From positions 1,119,001 through 1,183,000 of the forward strand of contig JAZAYU010000003.1 in the NCBI GenBank assembly GCA_038501625.1: a stretch of DNA of 64,000 nucleotides, in the 5' to 3' direction. The first letter of the stretch is position 1; the number at the start of each line of letters is the position of its first letter. The stretch comes from Corbicula japonica. Its lineage: Eukaryota; Mollusca; Bivalvia; Venerida; Cyrenidae. A program made the position numbers and the translations under genes. The notes below the pieces were generated by a model, which ran no database searches, was not told where the DNA came from, and saw nothing but the letters and a program-made list of their open reading frames with translations. This document shows positions 47,995-60,700 of this stretch, piece after piece.

Positions 47995-48080
47995 CTCAGT
48001 CAACCAAGAGATCACCACATTGGAAAAGTCAGTGGCAAAGCATTTTACCTCTAGGGGTTCAAACCAGGGTTTATCACTGG
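47995..48080 (-). repeat. SINE-like family A, inverted fragment
   Basis: 'cattggaaaagtcagtggcaa' and 'ggggttcaaaccagg' match the inverted family. Confidence 0.4.
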
Positions 48081-48783
48081 ATAATGTTAATTCGCCAAGG
48101 AAGTTATGATTATTGCGAGATCGAAACAAATTAGTCTCTCTTTCTTTATTGCTAGCAATTGCACTTCATATGTATTCAAACGGGATCAGATAAAAGTATT
48201 TTGTTAATTAATTTATGTGTCTGTTGCCTCCTTAGTCTTTGGTAAATGGGATGCAAACATTTCAACGGAAAAAGGCCAAGTATTCTAAAAGGATTTTTGG
48301 TCAGATTTATATTGGCATGCTCTATTGGCGAAATGACTCTAATCACCAAGCATGCAAACTGATATGCAGTCATAAATGAATATATTTCTTCTCAATCGCA
48401 TATTGTTTTAAAATTTTAAAGGATGCTTTTAAACAAATACAACGATTAATTGTATTGTTTTTATTCTTTTGTTTCGTTTTTACAAATAACATTTGTAACA
48501 ACAAATGACAATAAAGATAGTCGAAAAAACAAATTTACAAACACGTCAATAAAAAACAAATAAATAAATATGTTAACAAATACACAGCAGTAAGAAATTC
48601 ATAGTCAATACATATATGTGTGTCATTGAGTAACTTCGATTGTTTTCCAACAAACATCTTACAATATATAATAAAGATTTTAATGTACCATAATTTTAAC
48701 AAGCAGATAAACAACAAAATAAATTTCATCCGAGAAAAACGGCTGTTGCTGGGTTTGTTTCTTGGATGACAATTCTAAAACGT

Positions 48784-49453
48784 CTAGCCTCCGCTATGAC
48801 GGGGTGGCCTTACGGGTATCTCCACATGTGTTTGTGTTGGTTTACAGTCTTTTAACAGCTTCATACTAATTTGCCGTCCAGTTACCTAAAACAGAAAAAA
48901 AATTAATTAAATTTAGCTTTGAATACTGGTTTCCCAGTATCTATTTATAAACTTGCGGTTTCCCAGTCCAGACAAACAGGTGAATAATGATAAACGAGCG
49001 GGAGATCTTTTTTAATGACACAATAACATAAAAAAAAAACAATTTAACTAAAGCGCAATTTTAGTTACACTTGTATGGAGACATGGAATCAACTACTAGT
49101 GGAATTAAGGGTTTCACATAACATAAATCATGCATTTAAATCTACATTAAAATTGTTTCTAAAATACTAATCTGTAAAATTCTAAGTCTTTTTCAAAGAT
49201 TGTTTGCTTGATATTATATTGAATTTGTATGTTGCTGTTGTTTGAATGTATATTTTGCAAAATATAAAGAATGAGTTACTAGGTCTTTTTGTGAAAATGT
49301 GTTATATGGAATTATATTGGTTTTTGTATGTCGGTCGTTTTAAATGTTGATGTTCTTTGTATATCGAGTTCTGAAGGCCTCATTGAAAATAAAATTACCA
49401 TTGTCATTTTGTATGATTGATATGTTAATGGGTTACCGTCTTTAAATAAATAG

Positions 49454-49494
<41 letters not shown>

Positions 49495-50309
49495 CGGTGT
49501 TATACCTTTTCGACGTCAAGCAGTGTTGCCTCCGCTAGCTCTAAGTTCTTTGACGCAATGAAGCAATCAGCCACAACTTCAGGTGTACCATCCCACGTTT
49601 GTACGATCTCCTGATGCTTGCTGGTGTCGCATCGGAATACGTTCATCATGAACAGGTGCCTTGCATTCGTTAAAGATGATTTCGACATCGACGGCAAATA
49701 ACCCATCTCTCCCATTATTGGCTGCATATTTTCTAGGAATCCTTTTTGGCTATCCGATGACAACTTTTTTACGATTTTCATTAAAATATTAAATTCAACT
49801 TTCATTTCGCCTCCTATTATAACAGGCTTTTGCGTTGTCCATGCGAGTCTCTGGGAAAATGTTATAATCCCCTCAAGCCATTTCTCCACTGTAACTCTTT
49901 CACATGCTGTCTCGAAGAAGTCATATCTCCATGACACCATGTTGAACGTTTTGACAGGAGTTTTGATTGGTTGTAGGGAGGATACCTCTACATCTGGTAC
50001 CACCATCTGATTTAAGTCCAATCCCGGAATCGGCCCGAATGCATTGAGATTAACTTTTGGATTTGTCATGGAGACTTTATTCATATCATACAGAAGTACC
50101 GTGTCCTCGGCGTTGGGTATGGTAAACTGTCCATAGCCTCGGATAGCGTTTAACTTGGCGGATTTGTCATCGCCTGGCAGAAAGCAGATACCTGGAGTCG
50201 CAGTCTCTATGATATGTTGCAGATATGAGGGACGTTGACCTGGGGACAGTGTCTGCAGTCCTTTCCTGGACGAATTAAAACTGACAATCGATAATTTATC
50301 TACTGTCAT
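48784..50309 (-). CDS. EEP-fold-like protein, paralogue B (301 aa, two coding exons)
   Basis: Coding exons 50309-49506 (268 codons) and 48885-48784 (33 codons plus TAG), phase 0, exactly the same exon lengths as paralogue A. It retains SFNSSRKG, VLLYDMNKV and KPVIIGGEMK; Asn170 of A is Lys here, so a second residue of the GGDFN-like motif is altered. The Cys of A at the VTGRQIC position is Ser. A 5' UTR exon ends at 50482 (CAAAG|GTAAGT), with the acceptor TTTTCAG at 50319. The intron (48886-49505) carries a non-LTR tail and an (ATT)n tract. Head-to-tail with A, about 5.4 kb apart, so a tandem duplicate. Confidence 0.8.
49260..49495 (+). mobile_element. Non-LTR retrotransposon 3' tail in the intron of paralogue B
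   Basis: 'tcgagttctgaaggcctcat' and 'gaaaataaaatt' followed by an (ATT)n run at 49452-49495 look like the 3' UTR of a CR1-like element with a trinucleotide tail. No ORF. Confidence 0.45.
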
Positions 50310-50834
50310 GGTTGTTACCTGAAAATAAAACCATCAATGAGTAACGAAATCATTAATGAAATAAAAATTAAAACAAATCATTTATTTCTCAGCAAGATTG
50401 TTATATGTTTTATAGTAAATGTCAATTCCCACTTAATTTTTTTCTGAGGATAAATTTCTGTTTTAAAAAATAATAACTTACCTTTGAAACTGTTGTAAAA
50501 TATTATATTCACAAGTAATAAGTCGGTAGTCTTAGCAGAGCTAAATGTTACGCGACGTCTGCAGGCGGTCATTATATAGGCTTCGTCTAACGCGTAATAG
50601 TTATTTCCAACGGTATTTCCGATCGGGAAACCAAGTGAAATAAAATAAATTAGTAAACAACCAATCATTTTTAGGGCCGTCATGTAATAACTTAAGGTGA
50701 GACAAACATTTCAAATAACAAATTAGGAAAATAAAAATAAAAACGATTTTTAACTAAATGTCAGATAATTTTTTTATCTTAAGATGTATTAACATGACAA
50801 AACTGAGTTCAGTTGAATTGATGCTGCTGCTTTA

Positions 50835-51075
50835 ATTTCCAAGTACATACTAAAACTAAAAAAAACGTTTGCATCAGAAACCTGAAATGTATGGACAATA
50901 TATAAAATAAACATGCTGCACCAGGCATATGGTTGTACAATATGTTGCGTCGAGTCATCAAAACGAGGAACGGGTATTTGAGCTATCCGAGAAAGACCTC
51001 TTCTCTTCGTGTCTACTTTCGGTTTCAAGGGCAACACATTTTCTGCGTATATGTTCTTGTTGTTTTTTAACATTA
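50835..51075 (+). repeat. Dispersed repeat D (copy 3)
   Basis: 'aagtacatactaaaact', 'aaaacgtttgcatcagaa', 'gtctactttcggtttcaaggg'. An inverted copy follows at about 51130-51385, giving a facing pair. Confidence 0.5.
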
Positions 51076-51129
51076 TTTCCACAAATGACCGTAACATAAT
51101 GTAGGTAAGTGTTCTCGCTATATCTGTAT

Positions 51130-51385
51130 CGTTTTTCTATGCATTAAACAGCAATTTCCAGAGTTCTGATGCAAACGGTATTTCCTTTTTTGCGTGTATC
51201 TGTTCTTTTAAAAAAGCATACTCTTCATATAACACGAGTATCCAAACGTAAAAAAGTTTAATAACAGCCTCCGGGAATAATATTTTTTCACTTTTATTGG
51301 TATCGCAATGAGTATTAATATCAGGTTGTGGAAAGATAAAAAGAGTGTTTTTTCTCGAAACCGAAAGTAGATGTGAAGAGATGCT
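51130..51385 (-). repeat. Dispersed repeat D (inverted copy)
   Basis: 'ccagagttctgatgcaaacgg' and 'cgaaaccgaaagtagatgtga' are reverse complements of blocks in the copy at 50835. Confidence 0.5.
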
Positions 51386-51389
51386 TTCC

Positions 51390-53140
51390 CAAATTGATTT
51401 TCAGTATTATCTCGACAAATTGTTGTAGTTAGATATATTAGTACGATTTTCCAAATGTTACTTTTGCCTCTTGAGTATTGTAAATGGATGCAAATGTGTT
51501 TTTAGCCGGCGGCTATATAGCCGCAGGCTAAAGAAACCGCATTTCGAAATCACAGACCTTTCAGCAGGTGCGCTCAAATGAAAAAGTCGAAGTACAGCTT
51601 CTGGTAGACGTCAGAAAAGAGTTCCAAAAGCAATCATAGAAAATCAGTTGTTAACGATCATTTAAATTGATTGCTTTTAAAGAATAATCAGTAAAACTCT
51701 TACTCAATGAAAGCAACGAAGGCGTACTGATAATATCGATATATATAATCAAATAAACTGCGTATGTGTAATACAATCAAAATGACGTAATATGGCGGGT
51801 GAATAGAATTACCGAAAACTACCCCAAAACACCGACTAAGACCAACATAACCGAAAACACCGAAAAAGACAGAAAAGTGTACCCAAAAACATTATTTTTG
51901 TACCCAATACCACTTTTAAAATAAATAGCATTTATGTTTAAATTCAATTTTTAATCATATTCGGTCCCTTTTTCGGTCTTATTCGGTTATTTGGTTGCCG
52001 TCAAATGGCAATATTCTGAACGCATATTCTGAACGCAGACACATTGCAAAAATGTTGAAGTGTTTCAGTATTTTGAGGGATGTATTTTTGATTTATTCAA
52101 AATATATAACGTGTCGACAGTTTTACGTTTTGTTACGTAACATGTATGGGGTTTAGCCCAAACTACACACACCCCCAGTGATCTCCCCTCAATTGTGTTT
52201 ACCTAAAACATTAAACATTTTCGAAGATTTTGTTTCAACAAATAGAGCGCTCTATGGGCTGTCTAGCTAATGTTTTGTGCGAATTTTAATTGTGAAAATC
52301 ATGAAAATGATGCCAAATGTGTTTTTTTCGGAAATGGAATTAACATGACTCCGCGAAATCCTGGAAGGATTACAAAATTTAAACACAAACATCGACAAAA
52401 ATTTATTACAGACACTGTGTAATTTCCGAAAGGTCAGGAAGAGTTTTGAAACTGTTTCAACTGTATTCCAAAAATTGCATGAGGGCAGTCATTGTATGCA
52501 TAAATTTGCAATCAACTTTACTTAAAAGTTTGGCATATTTTGAATTTGATGATTTGTATCAACCAGCTGCATGAACACACATCTGAATATTGTTTACATT
52601 TTCTGGTGAGGATGTAAAGATAGACACTTCAACATGTTCAAGCACTTTGGAAAACAAAGTTCCGTATCACACCGGCAATTACACCATCCAGATTTACAGG
52701 TCTTTACAAGGTAAATAGTTTTATTTGTTTGTAAGAATAGCTGAAATTAGCTTCCTAAGCTTCAATGATATGCAGACAATATGGCCGGGTGATTTGGCCC
52801 AGATTAATGAACTAAACAGATGGGACATGCAGACTATAAGGCCTGCAGTCAGAGACAAACGGCCAAGCTTTAAGACCGCCCAGATATATTTAGTAGGTCC
52901 CAGATATGAACTCAAATAATGCAGCACCTTCTATTTTGGTCCTTGGAAAAGCTTTTGTTGCTCAAAATTGTTGAAATTTATTTGATTTATCTACCACATA
53001 GCCTAGGGAAACAGTATTTTTAATGTTAAAATTACCTAGTGTTCCCAAGGTATCCAAAAAAACAATCTCACTTTTTTAAGACAAATTTATATCAGTGTAG
53101 AATAAACTTGCAAATTAACCACTGACTTGATTTCCCACCT
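51390..53140. other. Non-coding stretch
   Basis: No supported gene. Short frames at 52721-52927 on both strands mirror each other in a locally repetitive sequence. Confidence 0.35.
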
Positions 53141-53144
53141 CAGG

Positions 53145-53540
53145 GGTTTCAATTATCAATAGATCTGTATGCAGATTCTTGCATTTTGACGTAAGCAAAT
53201 AAGTTTTTTCCCACATTTGACCCCACCATATTCTGAGCTTGGGAAAAAACATATTTAAAATAAAATATATTTCTTATCCATGGTTCCTCTATGTGCTAAA
53301 TCTGAAAAGTCATTTTCACCTCATTTTAGTGGATTCACAATCAGCCAAAAGTAAAGGGTTAAAATGCAATAGACATGTGCACAATATTAATCACTATTAT
53401 TGCAAAAATTGACCACTTATTTAAATTCTCCAACATCAAAATGACCCCAAACTCAAAATGGTGGGGGTGTTAAATTTGAAAAAAAAAATGCTTGCATCAA
53501 AATGCAAGAATCTGCATCTAATGTCCAAGAATTATATCTT
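53145..53540. repeat. Foldback repeat with ~95-bp arms
   Basis: The left arm contains 'gcagattcttgcattttgac' and 'tttgaccccaccat'. The right arm carries their complements at 53440-53520. A third, single arm is at 54450-54560. Confidence 0.6.
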
Positions 53541-53790
53541 CTTATAAATTTTTTATTTAGTTAAATTAATATGGCATATAAAGTGTTAATATTTCTGACT
53601 AGCAATATATTATCGCATTGACTTAGTTAGTAACTGAAATAGCTTTATGAAGTAGAGTAATTTCTGAAATAGATTTTAGTTGAAGATGATAATATTCATT
53701 AAGAAAGATTGTTCATTCTAAGGGGCATAACAAATACTGATTGATATACAGCCCCTTTCTGCCATATACAATGTATATGCCTTTATCACA

Positions 53791-53960
53791 TGTGCATCTA
53801 GTGTAGATCCGGATCAGACTAAATATTTGTGTCATCTGATCAGGACCTACACTGGTCACATCTTGTTTAGAAATAACCTCATGAATCTTAAATTGAACAG
53901 TGCAGATCCTGATCAAACAGCACAGAGATGCAGGGTGATCTAATTCTACACTGCCCATGC
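53791..53960. repeat. Inverted-repeat MITE, family C (copy 3)
   Basis: 'agtgtagatccggatcag' and 'gatctaattctacactgcc' face each other, with further internal copies of the same motif, suggesting a nested or duplicated insertion. Confidence 0.6.
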
Positions 53961-55300
53961 CATAAACTTAAGGTTCATATTAATTGGAGTTAAGGGTTAA
54001 AGTTAGAAATGAATTTTCTGTGCAAAACACAAGTATTCCATGTTTTATGTCTAATTTTTCCATGTTAGTAGACATAAATTATTATGCATAAGTATAAAAG
54101 GGCCTACATGGATACAGCTTTTATTCCTTGTTTGACAAGGTTAGACCATATCAACTTGAATATCAGCGGAGGCTGGTCAGTGAAGTCTGTTCATGTTTAG
54201 ATCTTTTAGATACATGTACTTTCTGATCAAGCAGGGATTTCAGTTGCTTTTGAAAACCAGGTGTCATTTTACCCCTGATGAGATTTTCAATGGGTCAAAA
54301 CCAGATCTTCACAAGTCATATCTTGTATTAAGTGATACTTACACATGTATTACTTAAAATTAATTTGCAAGACTTAATTAAGTGCTAACTTCATATTAAA
54401 AATGCAATTTCCTTAATACTTATCCTCCTTATTGCAAAAATAAATCACTTTTTAAAAGTTTTTGTGCATCAAAATTACCCCAAGCTCAAAATTAGGTGGG
54501 GTCAAAAGTGGAAAAAATATCAAATTTGTTTGCATTAAGATGCAAGAATCTGCATCAATTGAAATCACTGGATCAAGAATTAAAGTGTGTGGATTCAGAT
54601 AAGATGGATGCCTCTCATGCATTAAAAAAGTCTAGAGTTCACAGTTAACAGTGGGGGGAGAGTGTCTGTTAAGGGCTGTGCTAATGAAATGAATATAAAG
54701 AGCCCCTTTATCTAATTTATTAGGTTGGACACCATTAAATATGATTACATTAACATAATGCTGACTCCCTGTGACACATTGTTATACATAAAACCAAGAT
54801 CAAATAGCCTTTCACAGGGTCCCTGACTCCCTGTGTAATTACTTTGAAAGTGGAAATAATAAAGAGAAATACAAAGAAAAGAAATAAGTTATAATAATAT
54901 AAGAAATAAATATAATTTTGCTAACCCAACAATTTTCATACTTTAATTGACACAAAACATTTGTTGTGCCTCTCTCATTTACTAAATGAAATTATAAGGC
55001 ATTGGCATTGCCCTAAGTTGTGATATATTGCTATAAAGAATGGATATAAAATTATATTACCGTCGTCAAGTTCAACTACTGTTTAGCATCCTGACATGCA
55101 CTCCACTGTTTGGAATGAACTAAAATTGGTACTTGTGTAAATATTGAGTTGCATTACAACCATGGCTAGGCATTCTAGACAGTGATGCATTTGATTCTGA
55201 TATTGCTTGATCAAACATGACCTGTAATATTTTGTATTTGTCCAGTTCGATTGCTTTTAATGTTCCTTTTTTTCATTTATTTCAGTAGTTCTCCTAAAAT
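53961..55300. other. Non-coding stretch
   Basis: Contains the single foldback arm near 54450-54560. No gene found. Confidence 0.35.
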
Positions 55301-55305
55301 TACTT

Positions 55306-56030
55306 TTTAGCTCATCTGTCAAAGAGTGACAGGGTGAACTTTTGTAATCACCTGCGTCCATTCACAATTGTTGTCAGTCCTCTAGCTGCTTAATTTTTAT
55401 CAGATCTTCTTCAAACTTGGTCAGAATGTTTATCTCAATGATATCTAGGTCGGATTAAAAACTGGGTCATGTGACCTTGAAAACTAGGTCACTAGGTCAA
55501 ATTATAGAAAAACCTTGTCTGCAGTCGAGAGGTCTTAATTTTGGTCAGATCTTCTTCAAGCTTGGTCAAAATGTTTATCTCAATGATATCTAGGTCAATT
55601 TCGCAACTGGGTCATGTGATCTTGAAAACTAGATCACTTGGTCAAGTTATAAGAAAAGCTTGTCTGCACTCGAGTGGTCTTAATTTTGGTCTGATATTCA
55701 CTTCCATTACCATAACATCTTAGTTCCTTTCTTGAAATTGCAATCTTGCATTATGGGTTCCGGAGTTAAGTGCCAAAATAAACTATTTAGACCCTGTCTG
55801 CACAAAAGCAGCTTCATTTTTGATTTGCATTTAATCAGACTTGTACAATAATTGAGTTACTATAAGATCTTGGTTCCTTTCTTGAACCGGCTAGATTCCA
55901 TAAGGGATTCCAGAGTTATGGCCATTGAAAGAGCCAAAGAAAGCTATTATGGCAATTGCATTCGCATCCACTGACTCTTGAGCAGTTGTTGACAGGTGAG
56001 CGAATAGGGTCCTATGGACCATCTTGTTAA
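55306..56030 (+). repeat. Dispersed bivalve-type repeat with tandem units
   Basis: Bounded by 'agctcatctgtcaaagagtg' and 'gttgacaggtgagcgaat'. Units containing 'cagatcttcttcaa.cttgg' recur about 139 bp apart, with 'ggtcatgtgaccttgaaaac' motifs. Same terminus type as 1-963. Confidence 0.7.
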
Positions 56031-56039
56031 ATATTTTGA

Positions 56040-57590
56040 CCAGTTTTATTATGAGTGGTTTGTGCATTTTTGCAAGTAAATGACATATGTCTTCCATAGG
56101 AGTTTCTTCATTCTGTTCAGATATTATATATTTACAATGGCTGGAATAAAACTGGAAGTCCTGTTACATTGCACATCATGGGGTTGTTTTATTTTGATTA
56201 TGTTTACGATCCGCCGGCTTCCAGCACTTTCAGTGCTTTGATTTAATTCACCTGTACTATCTTTTTGTACTGTTTGCCATTCACAATAAACAACACATTA
56301 TAACTACTAGTGCTAATAATTACCATATTATATCACTAATGATTTGAATATCGTATTGTATTTGTATGTTGTTGTTGTTGTTTTTTTTCATTTCAAAGAA
56401 AAGCCCTTCAATGTTGTTACTTAACCTTTACCAAGTAACATATTTGCATCCCCTTAATTGCAAGATAAATGTTATAAAGAAATCGCAGTATTGGTGCAAA
56501 TGTTACAAAAAGGCTGTAGTCGCCGGCCAGTGACTATTCTTTCAGTAACATCATATTTATTGATAACAAAGATTATCCGGTTATAAAATACATTTAAATA
56601 CTCAATAGACGAGACTATTAATAATGGTTTGTAGTACATTTAATATCCCTGTTTTCAGAAAACAGCTTTAATATTTTCATTACGTAATAAAATACGGAAA
56701 AACCTGTTCAAGTATCTAAATATAGCTTCTTATGAGGCAGCATCTCGAATGTTCTTGCTAAACCTAAATTGATAATCCTGATCTTTGGTCGTTTATTACA
56801 CATGTCCAAATATTGTTTCCTGGTATTTGGTCTTTTATGACAATATTCCAAAAACTCATTCTTTTCTGGTCACTTGTAACAGCAAATCATGAATCAAAGA
56901 AGCCTCCTATTAGACATCTAAATTACGTTTAGATTGCCCAGAATCCAACCGTAGTCGTGCTTCTATAGGAAGACGATAAAAAATTTTGGAAATAACCAGT
57001 GATGTAAGAACTTGAGAGGAACTCATCAGCGATGAAGAGTTTGAACTTTTGAATTGAGATAATGGACACCTTTTGGGAAAGATACATTATGGCAATAGCA
57101 TTTACCTATGTAATAATGAAGTAAAATGCTAAAAGACATTTCCTGACTCGCCCTCATACAGCATTATATGTTTCCTATTGTGGATGGAGGGTTGAAGAGC
57201 AATCTAAGTTTTGAGTTGATGTTATCTAGAACACCAAAGAACTGGCTTCAATGCAGTGGTTTGACTAGACGATACAAAGTATGGTGCACGAAAAGGCTCA
57301 AAACAAAATGGAGGTGACCTAAACACAGAATTACCGGTGCCCCGTAAATTTTATATATATCTAGCATTTAATTATTATGCACGAATTTCAATCCTTTATT
57401 TACAATAAACGGCTTTCAAACAAAAAATGGCGGTCGTTTTGAATGACTATTCCTGAGACCAAGAGCAAAATGTCTTGGTATCCATCACTATATATTCCAT
57501 ACAAGTAAACCTGAATTTGTTAATATTATTCCAACTACTACATGAACTTTTATGCTGTTGACCGTCACAACAACCGTCAATTCTTCAATT
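56040..57590. other. Non-coding stretch
   Basis: No supported gene or named repeat. Confidence 0.35.
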
Positions 57591-57594
57591 GTGA

Positions 57595-57600
57595 TTTATT
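57595..57600 (-). terminator. Candidate poly(A) signal of the GST gene
   Basis: AATAAA on the minus strand, about 114 bp downstream of the stop codon. Confidence 0.55.
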
Positions 57601-57713
57601 GTAAGCTTGAAACATCTTATATACATTACACCGCCGCTCCTTCGTTCTTGTAAATTCCATGAAACAGACGAAATCCAACCTAACATACGTGCATCACCAC
57701 ACTGCGTACATCT

Positions 57714-60700
57714 TCACTGCTTTCCGTTTCCGTTTACAGGAAGATTCTTGAAAATTTCCGACTCCCGATACGTTTTGAGTGTCGAACGCGATGCAATGCG
57801 ATCATAGTAGGCCTTCAGGGTAGGGAATGTGTCCAGACAGGTAGGGGAGAGGATCACCAAATCATCCAACAAGGCGAATAGGTTGTAGTCGGCACTCGAA
57901 AGCTGGCAATTATAACAATTGAACATTACTTCACAGAAAAAAAACAACAGGTAAACATAACGTTTGTGTTTTCCCATATATTATTCTATTATAATACTAG
58001 TATTTAGGTTGTATTATTCAAGTGTGCTATTTTCTGATGTTTACGTTACATCTATTAATTTTTACATGTATAAATGTCGACAAAACATTCCTTCTTTCGA
58101 GGAATACTATGTTATTTCAATATCCAATTCATGTGTTTCCTTCGCCCTCTCACAGTTCATATGCTGTTACAATCCGAAATTGTTTTTTATTTTAAAGTTA
58201 AAATAGCATTTTGAAATGCGCTAGTGTTTATTATTCTGACATAAGCCCATTTCTCCTACTAAATATATTTTACTGAACATGCAAGCCTTTTCGACAACTA
58301 ATCGTTTGCGAAAAATTGATGCGTAACTATTTCTCACCTTTGATGAAATAAAATCGGTGCGCCAAGTCTTGAACAGGTTCTGAAAGAGATTCAAACGTTT
58401 TATTCTTAAAAACAAGAAATGGTTCACGCTTTGAGTATGCAAAAAGAAATACATACAGTTTAAGAATAAATTGTTAAGTTCTTGTATTTTACATACTTCT
58501 GCGACTCAAGTCATACAATGATTGCAATACTTTTCAAATCTGACCAAATGCCATTTTTAAACGACAAATACCAACTTCTGTTGGGCTTTTTCCTTTTTTA
58601 AGGTTTTCATCTCTTAATTGAACTGGTCTCATATGAAATATTTCTAACTAATTTACAAATAACCTGTGACACGAAACACCAAAATGTTAATAATTTTAAA
58701 TAAAAGTAAAATATTGTTAAAGTAACTAAGTTTAAAGGAAGCCTAAATGCAGCATCCTCGCGCAGAAGCATCAGTTTTGTTTTGTCTCTCAATGCTCCAA
58801 CTGAATTAACATGAACACGCGATTTTTACATTTGGGTAGGTTATGATATTGTGATATGTGCGTTTATTTATGGGAATCGTCAATTACCATGTTTCTTACC
58901 TCGATGTATTGCAGTTTTTCATGCATGAATTGGATGTAGCCTTCTTTACCATTTTCCTGTAAATAACAACTGCTAGTAATTTGTGTCCTATTAGGATCTG
59001 ATGTTAACAATTTGTTCTAAGCAAACACACAATGTCATATATGATAGGGATTTGAACAGTTCAACGAAAGATTATCAGATATTGGCAACAACAAATACGC
59101 TTACGATACCCTTAGCCTGTGCGTACTCCAGTGTTGAAAACAAGAAATCTGTTGTTTCCTATTATATGAAAGAGAGCACAAACTAAGGGGTGCGACTCTT
59201 TTCCATAGGTCACTGTGGCCATAGCTTTAAATTTTTTATTTTCAAATAGTTAAACCAGTGAGATGTAGCATGTTAAGCTTTTGCGGCAAAGATAAATATC
59301 ACATTAATTTGCGCATATTAAAGTGCTAGAAGCAAGAAATAAGGAATGAATCTTAAGTTCATAACGTCTATGACGGCTTTTAAAATCGACATTTTGTGGT
59401 AAGAAGCCTAGACTATGGCCAGCAAAATTATGGGAAAGAGTGTTACCCCAAATTAAGCAACTGGAATAGTGTTCTTACCAATCTCACTAAAGTCATATTT
59501 AACAAAATGTCAGCGATGCGGTTTTCGGAAGATGATTTTAATCAGATTGTTGCTTTAACTAAAATATTAACTGCACATATACACCTATGCCCAAAATCAT
59601 AAAACTAAATCTGGAGATCAGTCTCAAATCGCAAGCATCTGATTGGCTGAAATGGCGACCAGTCGCCATTTCAGCCAATCAGATCCTTGACATCTGAGAC
59701 TGATCTCAAATCTTAGTGTTATGATTTTGGGCCCTGGTATAACGAACACTAACGTAGTTATCGTAGATCATAGTGACGTAGGGTCCTCGGATATCTTCAA
59801 TATGATCGGTAATCATATCCACCCTCATGGCTTCCACAAGGTCTGTTGGATACAAATCTACAAATACACAAACATGATTAATGAAGCGGTCAGCTGGATA
59901 CACATATACACAAACACGATCGATAAAACAATGTCTGCTAGATACATATTTAATTATTTATAGATGCACAAGGCAAGATAAATTAAGCGGTCAATCGGAT
60001 ACACATATTATATACACAAACACAAATGCATATACACGATTTATAAACTGTCAACTGGATACACATATACACAAACTCGATCACACAAACAAAGTCTGCT
60101 GGATACATATTTACAGATACACAAACATGATAATGGATACACATATACACAAACACGATCACACAAACAAAGTCTGCTGGATACATTTTTACAAGTTTAC
60201 AAGTTTATTTTCTACACCCAATACATGAATACATGTAAACATGAGGCAAAAACAAACATCATACGTATATACGAGGCTCATAGTTGAGAAAGATGTAATA
60301 GAAGTATCGTTACATACAATGATAAGTTAGCAGATTGAAAATACATTTTTGAGCAATTTCAGTAAAGCAGCGGGAGAATGACCTTAACAAAAATCATTTT
60401 TATTATTGAATAGTTCTCACAGTGTGTTCAAGTACATTAACTATTTTCTTGGGGTGTTACATAAGTATGCAATATTTAAATAATAAAACAAATTAAATGA
60501 TGTTAGGTGTTAGAATTTCTCTTACAAATAAGCAAAGTTAATTAAATTCAATCATACCATGGTAATGTAACATATTAAGAGTATATTTACAGATACGCAA
60601 AGAAGATAAATAAACTGTCAACTGGATACACGTATACGCAAACACGATCTCACAAACAAAGTCTGCTGGATACTAATTTACAGATACCGATACACAAACA

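Noticed and set aside
59706..60228. Frames on both strands in the GST intron array
   Set aside because: Only the 59842-59754 part is GST exon; the rest is minisatellite.
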